A stretch of DNA of 64,000 nt from Enchytraeus crypticus (lineage: Eukaryota > Annelida > Clitellata > Enchytraeida > Enchytraeidae): positions 1 through 64,000 of the forward strand of contig CAJHZI010000294.1 of NCBI GenBank assembly GCA_905160935.1. The letters are read 5' to 3'. This document shows positions 53,233-63,143 of the stretch, piece after piece (position 1 is the first letter of the stretch; every line of letters starts with the position of its first letter). The notes below the pieces were generated by a model that had not been told where the DNA came from, searched no databases, and saw only the letters and a list, made by a program, of their open reading frames with translations. A program made the position numbers and the translations under genes.

Positions 53233-53568
53233 GTCGCGTACCTGTTGACAATCTCATTCATGGTTTAGTTTCTTCAATATCGACAGTAATTGGGCTGTAG
53301 TCATGACTGCAGGCAATCTCACTGCAACAAGTAGGGAAAATACTAAACGTCCAAAACTAGATTTCTAGAGTTAAATCAACATAATAACAAATCCTTAATG
53401 GAATCTAACCGAAGTACAATGTTAACACAATTTCCCTATTAGCACATATAAAATCAGAGTGTTGGCTATTAGCACAAAAGACATAAAAAACTACTATAGG
53501 ACGACAATTGCCACCTGATTCCCTTACTTTCGTCTTTTGTTCCAGTTATAAAATTTATATTGAAGGAC

Positions 53569-53744
53569 TTATCGGCGACCCCCTGATATCAGAGAAGGTC
53601 CCGATTTCTTGCGAAGCTTGAGAAGGTAGTTGAGGGACGTGTATGTCTCACGGCAACAGTCGAATGACGAGTCGATCTTCTTGCCTGTGTGATCCAGAAC
53701 TGACCAGTGGTCACTGGGGGCAAGATGAGAGGTGTCGACGTCCA
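53569..53744 (-). CDS. AChBP-like last exon
   Basis: DVDTSHLAPSDHWSVLDHTG then KKIDSSFDCCRETYTSLNYL and LKLRKKSGPSLISGGRR stop. The end resembles the Lymnaea AChBP C-terminus 'LNFRKKGRSEIL'. The acceptor CAGCGTAG is chosen by phase and by alignment to receptor 'DISGYIPNGEW'. Confidence 0.88.
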
Positions 53745-56700
53745 CTACGCTGGTGTTGGACTGGACACAGGCACCCGAAGGTCTATTGTGGTCAGCCTCC
53801 GCTGAGCGGGGTTGGTTTGACACTGGTGTTCTGTTGGACTTGATGGTATCGCTTTGGGTGTGGTACATCAGTGGCTTACCTATTCAAACAGTTAGTTATT
53901 TTATTTAAAGCTACATTGTACAAGTGCATAGACGACAACAACGTAATAAAATACGCCAACAATATTCAATAGTAGTAATAATCATATTAATTTTACCCGT
54001 GTTGAGTCCGGGTTGATAAGATCCAAACCAACGTCAGAAAGGGCATTCGTTAGTTGAGCGCCTAGGCTCTATAAATTTCTACAAAAATTGTAAAATCTAT
54101 TTGAGAGTCGTATATAAATTATAAATAGAAATGTTAAATAATGGAGAGATAATTCTTGAGTGAGAATAATCGAGTTAAGGACGATGGACCGGAACTATTT
54201 TGTTTAGAGACTTTATTATGGCCTAAAAAGGCTTTCGACGCAGTAGATAGCAATACCTTGTTATGTAAACAGTACCTATCTTGAACTGGGAATTTCGTTT
54301 TTAACTGCTTTAAATCATATGTATTAAATATCAATCATTATATTACGTAAATACCAGTTTACCTTCCTAAATGGATAATACACATGATGCACCTTGGGCT
54401 TCTGTTTTAGAGCCCTTTTTTAAATTTAAGTCAGTGATATTTTCTTTGCGTTAAGTTAAGGAAAATTTCGATTTTTTCAAAAATTTCACAGACAGGCAGA
54501 GGAAAGAGGCGGATACTTTGCAGAGGAGCTAGATCCAGTAGACTGGAATCATATGTCCAGGAGCCGAACTTAAAGGCAGCGATCCAGGTATTGGCTCTGA
54601 ACTCGTGTCTGGAGGTCACGGTGACGAAGATTGGTTGAATGATGTGGACTGAACCATCGAAGTGCACCACGGCCTGGGCGGGGGGCGTAGCCTCTTCACT
54701 TCTGTCCCCGCCTCCAGTCATGTCACTCCGCCTTACTCTGTCAGAGACAGAATATTTTCTAGAAATATTAACGTTTGTTATAACCCTTTTTATTGTAATT
54801 ATTATTGTATAATCTCTTTTTATACAGCGCATTACCGTAATTAAACATGTGGATATGAATTGAAAATCAGAGGATTTGAATCTGGGGAAGAGTTATGTAT
54901 CGTGAACTACCTGCCAACGGGCAGTGTACTGAAAGAGATAAGTAAAATTTAGAGAGAGAGACAGAGAGCGAAGAGACAAAAAGGGAGAAAGTGAGCTAAA
55001 GAGAGAACATGAAGCCTTGCTATAATTTAAAATATTGTATGAAAAGGATTCATTGCAACATAAGTTTAGAGCTTCTCTGTCCCGTCATCTATCGAGACAT
55101 CCTGTGTTATTTGAAGCCTGATTATAAATTCTTGCTGTTAAATAACTGTGCTTTTTGAACGAAATGAATTCTTTGTTAATTTTGTTAGATACTTATTAAA
55201 GAGAGAGTATTAAGTCCTGCAGGAAAAACAAAAGACCAAATTCGCTAAGCTTATACATTTTCGAATCCTGCATTTCAAGTCATGTGTTTAAATCTTGTTC
55301 AGGCAGTCAGATTATTTTACAAGTCGTATACGCTTTGCGCAAAAACGAGATGATTTCATACAGTAATATCAATCTTAATTTGTTTGTGGTAGAATAAAAT
55401 TCAAAACTATGATATTAATTCTGTAAGCTTATTCATTCAGCTCCTATTTAAGGTTCTCGCACATAGTAATGTGCATGTCAGGGTAGGGGCAAACCACTCT
55501 TAAAGTTTGCTACTGCACACTTTCGAAGATTATTCTACATCTCTTTTCCTTCAATTTGACCAATCTGTAAATTCAGTTTACTTAATAGAAGAACAACAGC
55601 AAAATATTGCATAATTAGAAAGCTTAATATCACCTAAGAATGAGAAATTTGATCATAAATTCTTCCAATACACTAACGCATTGAAAGGAACGATGTCTGG
55701 AATCCAAATTTTTCCACTGGGTCCAGTATCGAAGTTAACCCGAGTTACTCCGCTATATTCCAGAGGATCCCAAGTCAGATACTCGTCCTTCCAGGCCTGC
55801 AGAATATGCGGATACCAACACATGCAAACGGAAACAATTACAGGATTCTAGTTTTCACTAGCAAAATCTAACGTGACATTCATTGATTTTGTATTTTGAT
55901 CATCAACTGTCCAATAGTTTTACATCCGCTATTAATATCTGAAATTAGTCAAATGTACATACTCTAGCGGAATCGCCAAAGAGCATTACGTCTAATAATT
56001 CGATATCATCAACGTGTCTTTGTTTATAAAATTATAAAATTCAGCCTTTAACTGGTGAAAATTCATTCCAATTTTAATTTGAGTTGTTGCTGCCAATCTT
56101 CTCATACTTTCCTGCTTTTCTCACTACATTCCTCTGCAGTAGTTATAAGGAACACGAGCAATTTTTGTGAAGTAGATTCTAATGTTAACAAGGTTTAATT
56201 AGAGGGCAAAAAGTGTCGAAAAAAATTACATAATTGTGTATTGCTATCCAACTGTTGTTATATTTTAATCACATTTTTCAATTATTTTATTCTGGGATTG
56301 CTGAAGTCAATTCCACAGAGGGTAATTGTACTTCACGTTGTTACTGGCTGGAGCCAGTGGCGATGTCGATAAGATATTCGACAGCGAATCAGTATATGCG
56401 GGGTTCAAATCCTGGGCTCGCCCGTCACTGACATAGCTTTAGAGTGAGGAAACTGACGTTAACATTAGTTTTACAAGCTTTTACCAGCTTTATCAGAATA
56501 TAAAATAATTTTTAAACAAGACTAAAGAAAACTTAGCCAATGACTTCAGTTAAATAAAAGCCAAATTACTCGCATTAGCCGTGCCAGCAGCACAGTAGAT
56601 TAGGAGTTATGCAGCGGATAAATAGGTGCAAGGTTCTAATCACTGGCTGGAGCCAGTGGCGACGTCGGTAAGATAAACTGACACGACCGCGGATCAGTAA

Positions 56701-57224
56701 GTGCAGAGTTCAAATCCTGATCTCGCCCGTCACTGACATCGCTTTCGAGTGAGGAAACTGACGTTAACCTTAGCCTTATCTTAATCACCGCACCATCATC
56801 GTTTAGGATCTTTTCTTTATTTTCAGCACATGTTTTTTCAGATCCCTTGGGGTGAAGCGATTTGTAGTGACATGTGATGGGGGACGTCCCTGACATCATC
56901 CTTGTATGAGGAAACGGACGTTAAATCTTTATTATTATTATTATTATTATAATCTAGCGTTAGTCTATCACTGCCTTGGTTTCGGGACATGGAAGCTGTT
57001 ACACTAGACTAGTCTGCTCTAAGCTTACAACTACCGACCAAGTGCATCCAGAACTTCACGGTAAGCTGTCCTGTGGAGTCGACCATGCCGAGGACCTCCA
57101 CCAGGGAGAGTCCCAGCCTCACGCACACAGCTGACCGGAAGTCCCTCACTGGCCTCACGTGTCTGTTGTAGCCGTCCAGTAGAGCTGAGTGCAACCTCAC
57201 CTCCATCTCTGACTGACTGGTCAG
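53569..57224 (-). CDS. AChBP-like soluble ligand-binding protein, 4 exons
   Basis: Homologous to the ligand-binding domain of nicotinic receptors; ends with a stop where receptors would continue into membrane helix 1, as in AChBPs, which are secreted proteins that bind acetylcholine. Exons on the minus strand: 57224-57039, 55796-55674, 54691-54517 (or from 54737), 53744-53569. They sum to 660 nt, 219 residues plus stop, in phase. Order: VRLHSALLDGYNRHVRPVR, LGLSLVEVL, TVKFWMHL, then AWKDEYLTWDPLEY and GKIWIPDIVPFNA, then VVHFDGSVHIIQPIFVT and KFGSWTYDSSLLDL, then DTSHLAPSDHWSVLD and DSSFDCCRETY with vicinal Cys at about 191-192. The aromatic cage has Trp (GSWTY, ~148) and Tyr (~196), but Phe at the loop A and first loop C tyrosine positions. 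Both Cys-loop cysteines are absent (stretch TSRHEFRANTWIAAFKF). The signal-peptide exon lies above 57750 or was missed. Confidence 0.86.
53994..54095 (+). mobile_element. (GAT)n-tailed retroposon fragment
   Basis: 'acccgtgttgagtccgggtt' and 'accaacgtcagaaagggcat', in the last AChBP-like intron. Confidence 0.72.
54517..54691 (-). CDS. AChBP-like exon 4
   Basis: ATPPAQAVVHFDGSVHIIQP then IFVTVTSRHEFRANTWIAAF and KFGSWTYDSSLLDLAPLQ plus one base|gtatcc. A better-looking acceptor (CTGTCTCTGACAG) lies upstream at 54738, but its phase does not fit exon 3; the chosen one is phase 0 but has a weak pyrimidine tract. Confidence 0.8.
54892..55010 (+). repeat. GA-rich tract next to retroposon-like end
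   Basis: 'cctgccaacgggcagtgtac' followed by 'gagagagagacagagagcga'; resembles other GA-tailed ends. Confidence 0.5.
55674..55796 (-). CDS. AChBP-like exon 3
   Basis: AWKDEYLTWDPLEYSGVTRV then NFDTGPSGKIWIPDIVPFNA and L|gtgtat after TTCTGCAG. Loop A carries PFNA where receptors have LYNN or AYNA. Confidence 0.9.
56343..56490 (+). mobile_element. SINE family 1, forward
   Basis: 'ggctggagccagtggcgatg', B box 'gggttcaaatcctgggctc', 3' 'aaactgacgttaacattag'. Confidence 0.88.
56641..56785 (+). mobile_element. SINE family 1, forward
   Basis: Second copy 150 bp downstream of the first, with a small insertion after 'gtaagata'. Confidence 0.86.
56786..56952 (+). mobile_element. LINE family B 3' terminus
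   Basis: 'ggtgaagcgatttgtagtga', 'gacatcatccttgtatgagg', 'ggacgttaaatctttatta' and (TTA)n. Confidence 0.82.
57039..57224 (-). CDS. AChBP-like exon 2
   Basis: LTSQSEMEVRLHSALLDGYN then RHVRPVRDFRSAVCVRLG and ending LTVKFWMHL|gtcggt. The boundary after 'WMHL' is the classical nicotinic-receptor intron site (after 'IWLQM'). The acceptor is ATGCTATGCAG, whose upstream tract is the pentanucleotide array. Numbered exon 2 on the assumption that a signal-peptide exon precedes it. Confidence 0.88.
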
Positions 57225-57750
57225 CTGCATAGCATAGCATAACATAACATAGCATAACATAACATAACATAACGTAATATAGCATAACATAGCGTAACAT
57301 AATATAGTATAACATAACATAACATAATATAGCATAACATAGCATAGCATAACCTAACGTAATATAGCATAACATAGCGTAACATAATGTAGCATAACAT
57401 AACATAACATAACGTAATATAGCATATCATAACATAACATAATATAACATAACATAACATAATATAACATAACATAACATAGCATAGCATAGCATAACAT
57501 AACATAATATAACATAGCACAACACAACATAACATAACACAACAAAATATAACATAACGTAATATAATATAATATAACATATCATAACATAACATAACAT
57601 AGCATAACATAACATGCATAACATAACATAGCTTAACAAAACATAACATTGCATAACATAACACAAAATAACAAAACAGAGCATAACACAATAAAACATA
57701 ACATGATATAATACAACATAACATAACATAACATAATACAACATAACAGC
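57225..57750. repeat. Pentanucleotide array (AACAT/AGCAT)n, ~105 copies
   Basis: About 525 bp of 'ataacataacatagcat'-type repeats. It abuts the acceptor of AChBP-like exon 2. Minus-strand Met/Leu/Cys/Tyr-rich frames up to 167 codons are products of the repeat. Confidence 0.95.
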
Positions 57751-57779
57751 AATTAAATTGTTACTGTTATTCATGTCAA

Positions 57780-57952
57780 CATTGAGCATTATCTTGTGGT
57801 CTATTTCTCTTGTGGCCTCTGTGTACTCAGTCGTCATCGTGTGGTGCTTTGACGCCAGTTTGTGTAGTGTCTGCAAGAGACGTCCCTGACATTGCCTGGT
57901 GGCGAGGAACCGGACGCTAAATTCTTATTGATTGATTGATTGATTATTATGA
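57780..57952 (+). mobile_element. LINE family B 3' terminus, (GATT)n tail variant
   Basis: 'gagacgtccctgacattgcc', 'gaggaaccggacgctaaatt', then 'cttattgattgattgattg'. Same tail type as the sequence before OXR1 exon a. Confidence 0.75.
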
Positions 57953-58035
57953 CAAATCCAAGCTGGTGAGCAAAAAGGAGGTCCAAAAATGGTAAAAATC
58001 CCAAATTCCAGAAAAATAATCCGAACTCCTATATG
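57953..58035 (-). mobile_element. CR1/L2-like LINE 3' UTR fragment, reverse
   Basis: 'gtgagcaaaaaggaggtcca' and 'aattccagaaaaataatccg' match the reverse of the family 3' UTR. Confidence 0.7.
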
Positions 58036-58142
58036 CATGCGACAAACCCTACTCAAATAGCGGAACTGTTAATTACGCTAATTAATTAAAATTAATTGCA
58101 GAAATTGGAATAAAAAAGTATTAAAAAAGTAAACACGCACTT

Positions 58143-58364
58143 TAGAGAAATGATCAACTTGGTTGATATCCATCACTTTTAATATCATATGTTTAAACCG
58201 TTAGGCAATTTGTTCCATTTTCCGTATAACCAGTCCAGTGAATGTCCGAGATTTTACTCTCAGATCAACGCGGCTGGGATTCGAACCCACGAGGGTTCAC
58301 TTCACCTCAGGATCTGTCATTTAAAACTTCATGACGTTATCCCTTCGCTATTAAGACATTCTAA
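58143..58364 (-). mobile_element. SINE family 2, reverse
   Basis: 'gggattcgaacccacgaggg' (B box in reverse) and 'catgacgttatcccttcgct' (A box side). Confidence 0.88.
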
Positions 58365-59070
58365 ATAAAAATTAGCTTTAAATAAGCTTCTTTGAAATAA
58401 GCTTTGGATATCCGCAGATAAACAAGTTTTCGTCTCTTGACAAATACGTTAATGAAGTATGAAAATTTGAAGCCTGTTTCCTATCGAAAGCTGTCATCAT
58501 TGCAATGTCGGAGATTTTATGACCATACCCATTGGGACGCGTTTATAAAAGGTATCACTCGAGACAAATGAGTGGAATTTCTTTTTACATGTATTTCTGG
58601 TTATAAAATCTGAAATTTAATTGACAGTTAAAAGATAAGTATATAATTATAGTTTTGAAGGATGGAAAGCGACCAATCTGCTTCCCAGTTTTACAGAATC
58701 TAAACCTTAAACGTAATGAAGCTGTTCTTGGAAGAAGGGTGTACATGTACAATTTTGTACATATGTAAGATTTACTTTTTACAACGTTTGTCCTTAACGT
58801 CACTTTTTGATGCTAGTAAAACTACGATAAAATTCACGTCCAAAAGAGACATTAATCGTGGTATAGTATTGAAGTTAAATGATTAAAATGATAATAATAT
58901 AATAATATCATAACTACTATTGAAACCGTGTTGACTTAATCCTCTCTTAAATAACAACCTACATATATCATATCAATTTCAAAAGTTAATCGATGATTTT
59001 GATCTGTTTATACATGTACAAGTAAGTAAGTAGTCAAGTTTATCAATCGATTTAGCAGTTCCTTTTCATT

Positions 59071-59112
<42 letters not shown>

Positions 59113-59659
59113 TCTTGTATTCTTGTATTCTGATAAATGGCGTATATGTCTTGCATATTCCTTCTCACTGTCTGTATTATCGCTCACTAATAAGCAACTT
59201 CATTTATTTACATACTGACCCTCTCAAAACGACTGCGAGTTTGCCAAACTTAAAGTTTTGTAAAATATATGACTTGCGATATGATTTTCCATTGTCTTCC
59301 TCATCTCCTATACTTTTCTTACTACAGATAGCAGTCAAGCTCTATACAATTCTTGAATGTGTGTTTAGATGTTCGCTTATATTGACATAAATACAAATGA
59401 AGCGACACGGATTTTTCCTTTCAGTGTAAATTGTTTTCGAGCTTGATTACATCCTCACTATAGATGATTTCAGACAGAATACCACTCCACTTCCATCACA
59501 CTTCCTTCGCTCGCTCCATTTAAGCGGAAATCAATTGATGCTTCAGTCCGTTTAATGCCGCTTTCTTTATCTTTCTCTTCAACCGTAAATGCATTTGCAA
59601 AATCACAATTATCAGTAGATCCTTGAAATTATAAACTAAAAGAAGAATCGTATTATTCG
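58365..59659. other. Intergenic or first intron of AChBP-like gene
   Basis: (CT)n at about 59069-59115; otherwise no recognised feature. The signal-peptide exon of the AChBP-like gene may lie here or beyond but could not be identified. Confidence 0.4.
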
Positions 59660-60104
59660 TATATCTCTCTTAGTGCACTGCCTACTGGCAGGTCCATAGT
59701 GTATAACGTCTCCACTCTTCTCTGTCTTCCGCTTTCCTTTTCATTTCCACAAATTAGCGAGTCTTTAAATCATCTAACATACCTAATCTCGGCCTGCCTC
59801 TGCCTCTCTTTCCTTCCATTCCACCTTCTATGACCTCTATTAATAGACCTTCTCCCCTTAGAATGTGTCCTATACAACTCTTCTTCCTATTTCTTAATAC
59901 ACTTATCAACTGTCTATGGGTACCAACTCTCTCCAGAACTTCCTCATTTGTAAACTTTTGAGTCCAGCTAATCCTCTCCATTCTTCTCCAAATCCGCATT
60001 TTCAATGCCTCCAATTTCCTAATATCTTCCTTCCTTAAGGTCCATGTTTCACATCCATACAGTAGCGTGGTCCAAACCAAAGTTTTCGCTATCTTTATCG
60101 TTAT

Positions 60105-60110
<6 letters not shown>
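59660..60110 (-). mobile_element. RTE-like LINE 3' end, best-kept copy
   Basis: The minus-strand frame 60080-59754 encodes VWTTLLYGCETWTLRKEDIR, KLEALKMRIWRRMERISWTQ and EGKRGRGRPRLGMLDDL, a typical C-terminal segment of RTE-like endonuclease-reverse transcriptases. It ends at 'gtgcactgcctactggcagg' with a CT tail. A (TA)n run follows at about 60110-60155. Confidence 0.88.
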
Positions 60111-60158
<48 letters not shown>

Positions 60159-60208
60159 TATAAATATATATATATAATATATATATATTTATATAATATT
60201 TATATATA

Positions 60209-60996
60209 CACTGTGAGTCATAAAAAGCATGTGCGCAGTATTTCGTCCAAAACTTTGACAGTTGTGAACCGATTTTGAAAATATTTTCAGAATTACAATG
60301 AAGAAAAGTACGAATCTTAAGTCTAGTTTTTGTGACACTTCGGGTTTATTTTAAACAATAACAGACGATTTTACAAAAATGGTCTGTTTTTGTTGAAATT
60401 TCAAAATAGTGCTTACTAATGAAGATAAAGCGCTCATAAAAAACTTTGTACCTGTTAAAGGGTAATGGCGCACATTGGTTAATTGCGAATTTCCATTAAA
60501 AAACTGGATGCTGGGAGGGCTAGATTGCTTATTAGAGAAATTACGCCGCAAAGAAGAAAATAAATAACGTGGACGAGTTGAAGCCACGCCTGTTTGACGT
60601 TTTGCAAGACATGCAGTAATTTGTCATTGATAACGCAATAGATGAGTGGCGCAAGCGTCTCCGAGCTGGTATTTGCTCCAAAGGAGGACATTTTGAGCAT
60701 ATGTTTTGACAATAGACAGTAGCTGTATTACACTGTTTGTTTCATGTGTTTGGTTGTTAGTTCCACTGGATGTGTAAACATTCTGTAACGATTGATTTAC
60801 TTAAACTGAATATTTTCAGTCGCGCATATTTTCAAGCACTGCTTCAACGCAAAAATAATAATTAACAGAGTCACTTAACGTTATTTTATAGCAAATGTTA
60901 TCCTGATTATACCCATGCAAGAGGTTAAAAAATCGGTTCACTAATACCAAAGTTATGGGCGAGAGACTGCGTACATGTTTATTTTTACTCCCAGCG
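60209..60996 (+). mobile_element. Decayed Tc1/mariner-type transposon with long TIRs
   Basis: The ends are inverted repeats of about 70 bp: left 'cactgtgagtcataaaaagc' to 'gtgaaccgatttt', and right in reverse 'cgctgggagtaaaaataaac' to 'gtgaaccgatttt'. TA lies on both sides (60207-60208 and 60997-60998). Inside, 60570-60710 encodes LKPRLFDVLQDMQ, a stop, then FVIDNAIDEWRKRLRAGICS and KGGHFEHMF stop, the C-terminal end of a DDE transposase. At 788 bp it lacks most of a transposase gene. It landed in TA-rich DNA. Confidence 0.82.
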
Positions 60997-61002
60997 TATA
61001 TT

Positions 61003-61105
61003 TTAGTGCATTGCCTACTGGCAGATCCATGGTATATGACGTCTCCCCTCATCTCTATTTTCCGTTTTCCTCTTCATGTCCATATACGAGTACATCCACT
61101 CGTAT
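61003..61105 (-). mobile_element. RTE-like LINE 3' terminus
   Basis: 'tagtgcattgcctactggca' and 'tccatggtatatgacgtctc', a short reverse piece just past the Tc1-like element. Confidence 0.72.
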
Positions 61106-62260
61106 ATGCAATCTAAATTATTTAGTTTTCAGATTCGATGTGCTGTAGATAATTCTCAAAAGCTATGCCTAGATATATCTATTAGAACGTCAATCATTAC
61201 ACTTACATGACGTGTCAAGAGTGCTTAGCGCAACCATCAACCATGCTTACACATATTAATGAATTGTGATTCATTTTTGCTAAATGAAGTCATGAACGAT
61301 TCAACGACCTTAGAAATTTACGTCATAAAATAATACATAATACCAAAGTTAGTATCTGAGGGCAAATATTTGGCGCAGTTCTGCACATCTACAGTGACAA
61401 GAGATGGAAGAGTTGGAAGAGGAATCTGATATATCAGTCACGCCACGTCTACTGAGGTCAAAGGTCTAAACCCGGAATAGGTGGAACATTTGTGTGCAGC
61501 GAGAGATAGAGGTGAATTGAAATAATAAACTTCGGATTTAGAAGTATCTGCTTAGAAGGATATACAGTGATTGACAATGTGTTGTGCAATAAAATAGATT
61601 AAAACTATTACTATTTCTACTCTTGTTATTATTTACTAATTACTAATAATTGCTAATTAAGAAAAGTGTAAATATGTGTACATAATTAAGAGGAAAAGCA
61701 GCTTACAAATTTCTTTCTCTATCTTTCAGTCAAATGGCACGTTCAATGCATATATCACCATTCAAGTCAGCTATCAAGCTCTAAGCTATGAATCAATAAG
61801 TATATGTATAATTGTGTATCTATCTAGTCACAACAACTGGTCCAATGCCAATTCTTGAAGCATTTAATTGCAGACAAATATGGTTTTAAAAAGTTGTTTT
61901 CCATTTCGTAAGTTAGTTATTGCTTAGTCACCACTGCAATATATGTGTTCTGTGTTATGATTCAGACACCACAAATGTTAAGGGTAAATAGTTGTAATTC
62001 AATTAATGATAGCAATTAACAATAAATGATAAATAAATGAATTATGATTTTATCCTTTGGCTTAAAACAGCATGCTTTAATTCCTGCTACTGTAAGGCAT
62101 ACCGCTATCCTATTGTGTCTTTTTTAACTTATCACTTAATTCGTTTATTCGCGTCGTCTATTTAAGCAGCAGTGGCAACTTGCTTATAAACGGATAAGCA
62201 TCCGTTTAAAAATTAACATTTTGATAAAATGATCGAACAGTACAGATTTTATTTGTTTAA
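61106..62260. other. Intergenic, nothing recognised
   Basis: AT-rich, no repeat family or exon seen. Confidence 0.4.
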
Positions 62261-62435
62261 TGGCTGATTAATTCATTGATTTATTGATTGATTGATCAAT
62301 TACGTAGTTGATTAATAAATTTATTTATTTCTTAACTAATTACTTTATTAATCGATTGGTTGATTGATTAATTGATTGAATGATCGACTATTGGATTGAT
62401 TGATTGATTGATCGACTGATTGATTGATAACGAGA
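62261..62435. repeat. GATT-rich simple repeat
   Basis: 'gattgattgattgatcgact'-type sequence with interruptions. Confidence 0.85.
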
Positions 62436-62499
62436 GTGATGCCCTAAGATCATGTTCTGTAAGAAATAAAATCGATACTGTTGTAGTTTTCACTCACTT

Positions 62500-62605
62500 G
62501 TATGCTTTCTCTCTCCATATCTACTCTATCTTCCTTTCGCAATCTCACTCTTAATCTCACTCTCTCACTCAATCTTTCCTCCCACTCACTCACTCACTCA
62601 CTCAC

Positions 62606-62652
<47 letters not shown>

Positions 62653-62830
62653 CTCTCTCTCGCTGTCTCTGTAGATTTATGCCGCCACTCTCGCCCTTTG
62701 TCGAGTACAAATTCTCTCTTTTTTTCTCTCTCTCTCCCTCTCTCTTCTTCTTCCTCTCTCTCACACACTTTCTCACTATTCCTCTTTCTCTCTCTCTCTC
62801 TCTACCTCTTTCCCTAACTCTCTCTATTAA
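62500..62830. repeat. CT-rich low-complexity tract
   Basis: '(CACT)n' then (CT)n with interruptions. Ser/Leu frames on + and Arg/Glu frames on - are artefacts. Confidence 0.92.
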
Positions 62831-62954
62831 GACCACTCTTTCTATAATAAGGAGCCACTTGTCCATAGACTGTCTGTTAACACTTGACTTCTCGAGGGAT
62901 CTTTCAAGACGCGCGAAATATGCGGGTTTAGGGAATTGAGTATTTTCATTGCAG

Positions 62955-63143
62955 ATAAAAGTATCTATGTCGCAATGCACCCTCAACAGCAAGGAGAATA
63001 TTGAGACAGCAAGAAGTGTCTACAGATACAGTGCTAATGTCTTGCGTGATAACAATGGAGATGAGAGATGGAGATCAAACCCAAACAGAAGCACCGAAAA
63101 AGATCTATTGAACGGTGCAAATTCAAAGTCACAAACCCATTAA
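62955..63143 (+). CDS. Unassigned possible terminal exon
   Basis: After GAGTATTTTCATTGCAG, 62 open codons (IKVSMSQCTLNSKENIETAR, SVYRYSANVLRDNNGDERWR...) end in TAA, with AATAAA about 12 bases later. Charged, no domain recognised. The good acceptor and polyadenylation signal are the only support; chance is a real alternative. Confidence 0.25.
   Translation: MKVSMSQCTLNSKENIETARSVYRYSANVLRDNNGDERWRSNPNRSTEKDLLNGANSKSQTH

Noticed and set aside
52697-53261. Minus-strand frames up to 186 codons that look hydrophobic, like membrane helices of a receptor
   Set aside because: They are the stop-free reverse complement of a 23-bp array. I considered them as missing channel helices of the AChBP-like gene, but the sequence is purely repetitive.
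57031-57876. Met/Leu/Cys/Tyr-rich minus-strand frames up to 167 codons
   Set aside because: Pentanucleotide repeat; only 57224-57039 is a real exon.
62502-62992. 145-codon Ser/Leu frame and 128-codon Arg/Glu frame
   Set aside because: Low-complexity (CT)n/(GA)n translation.
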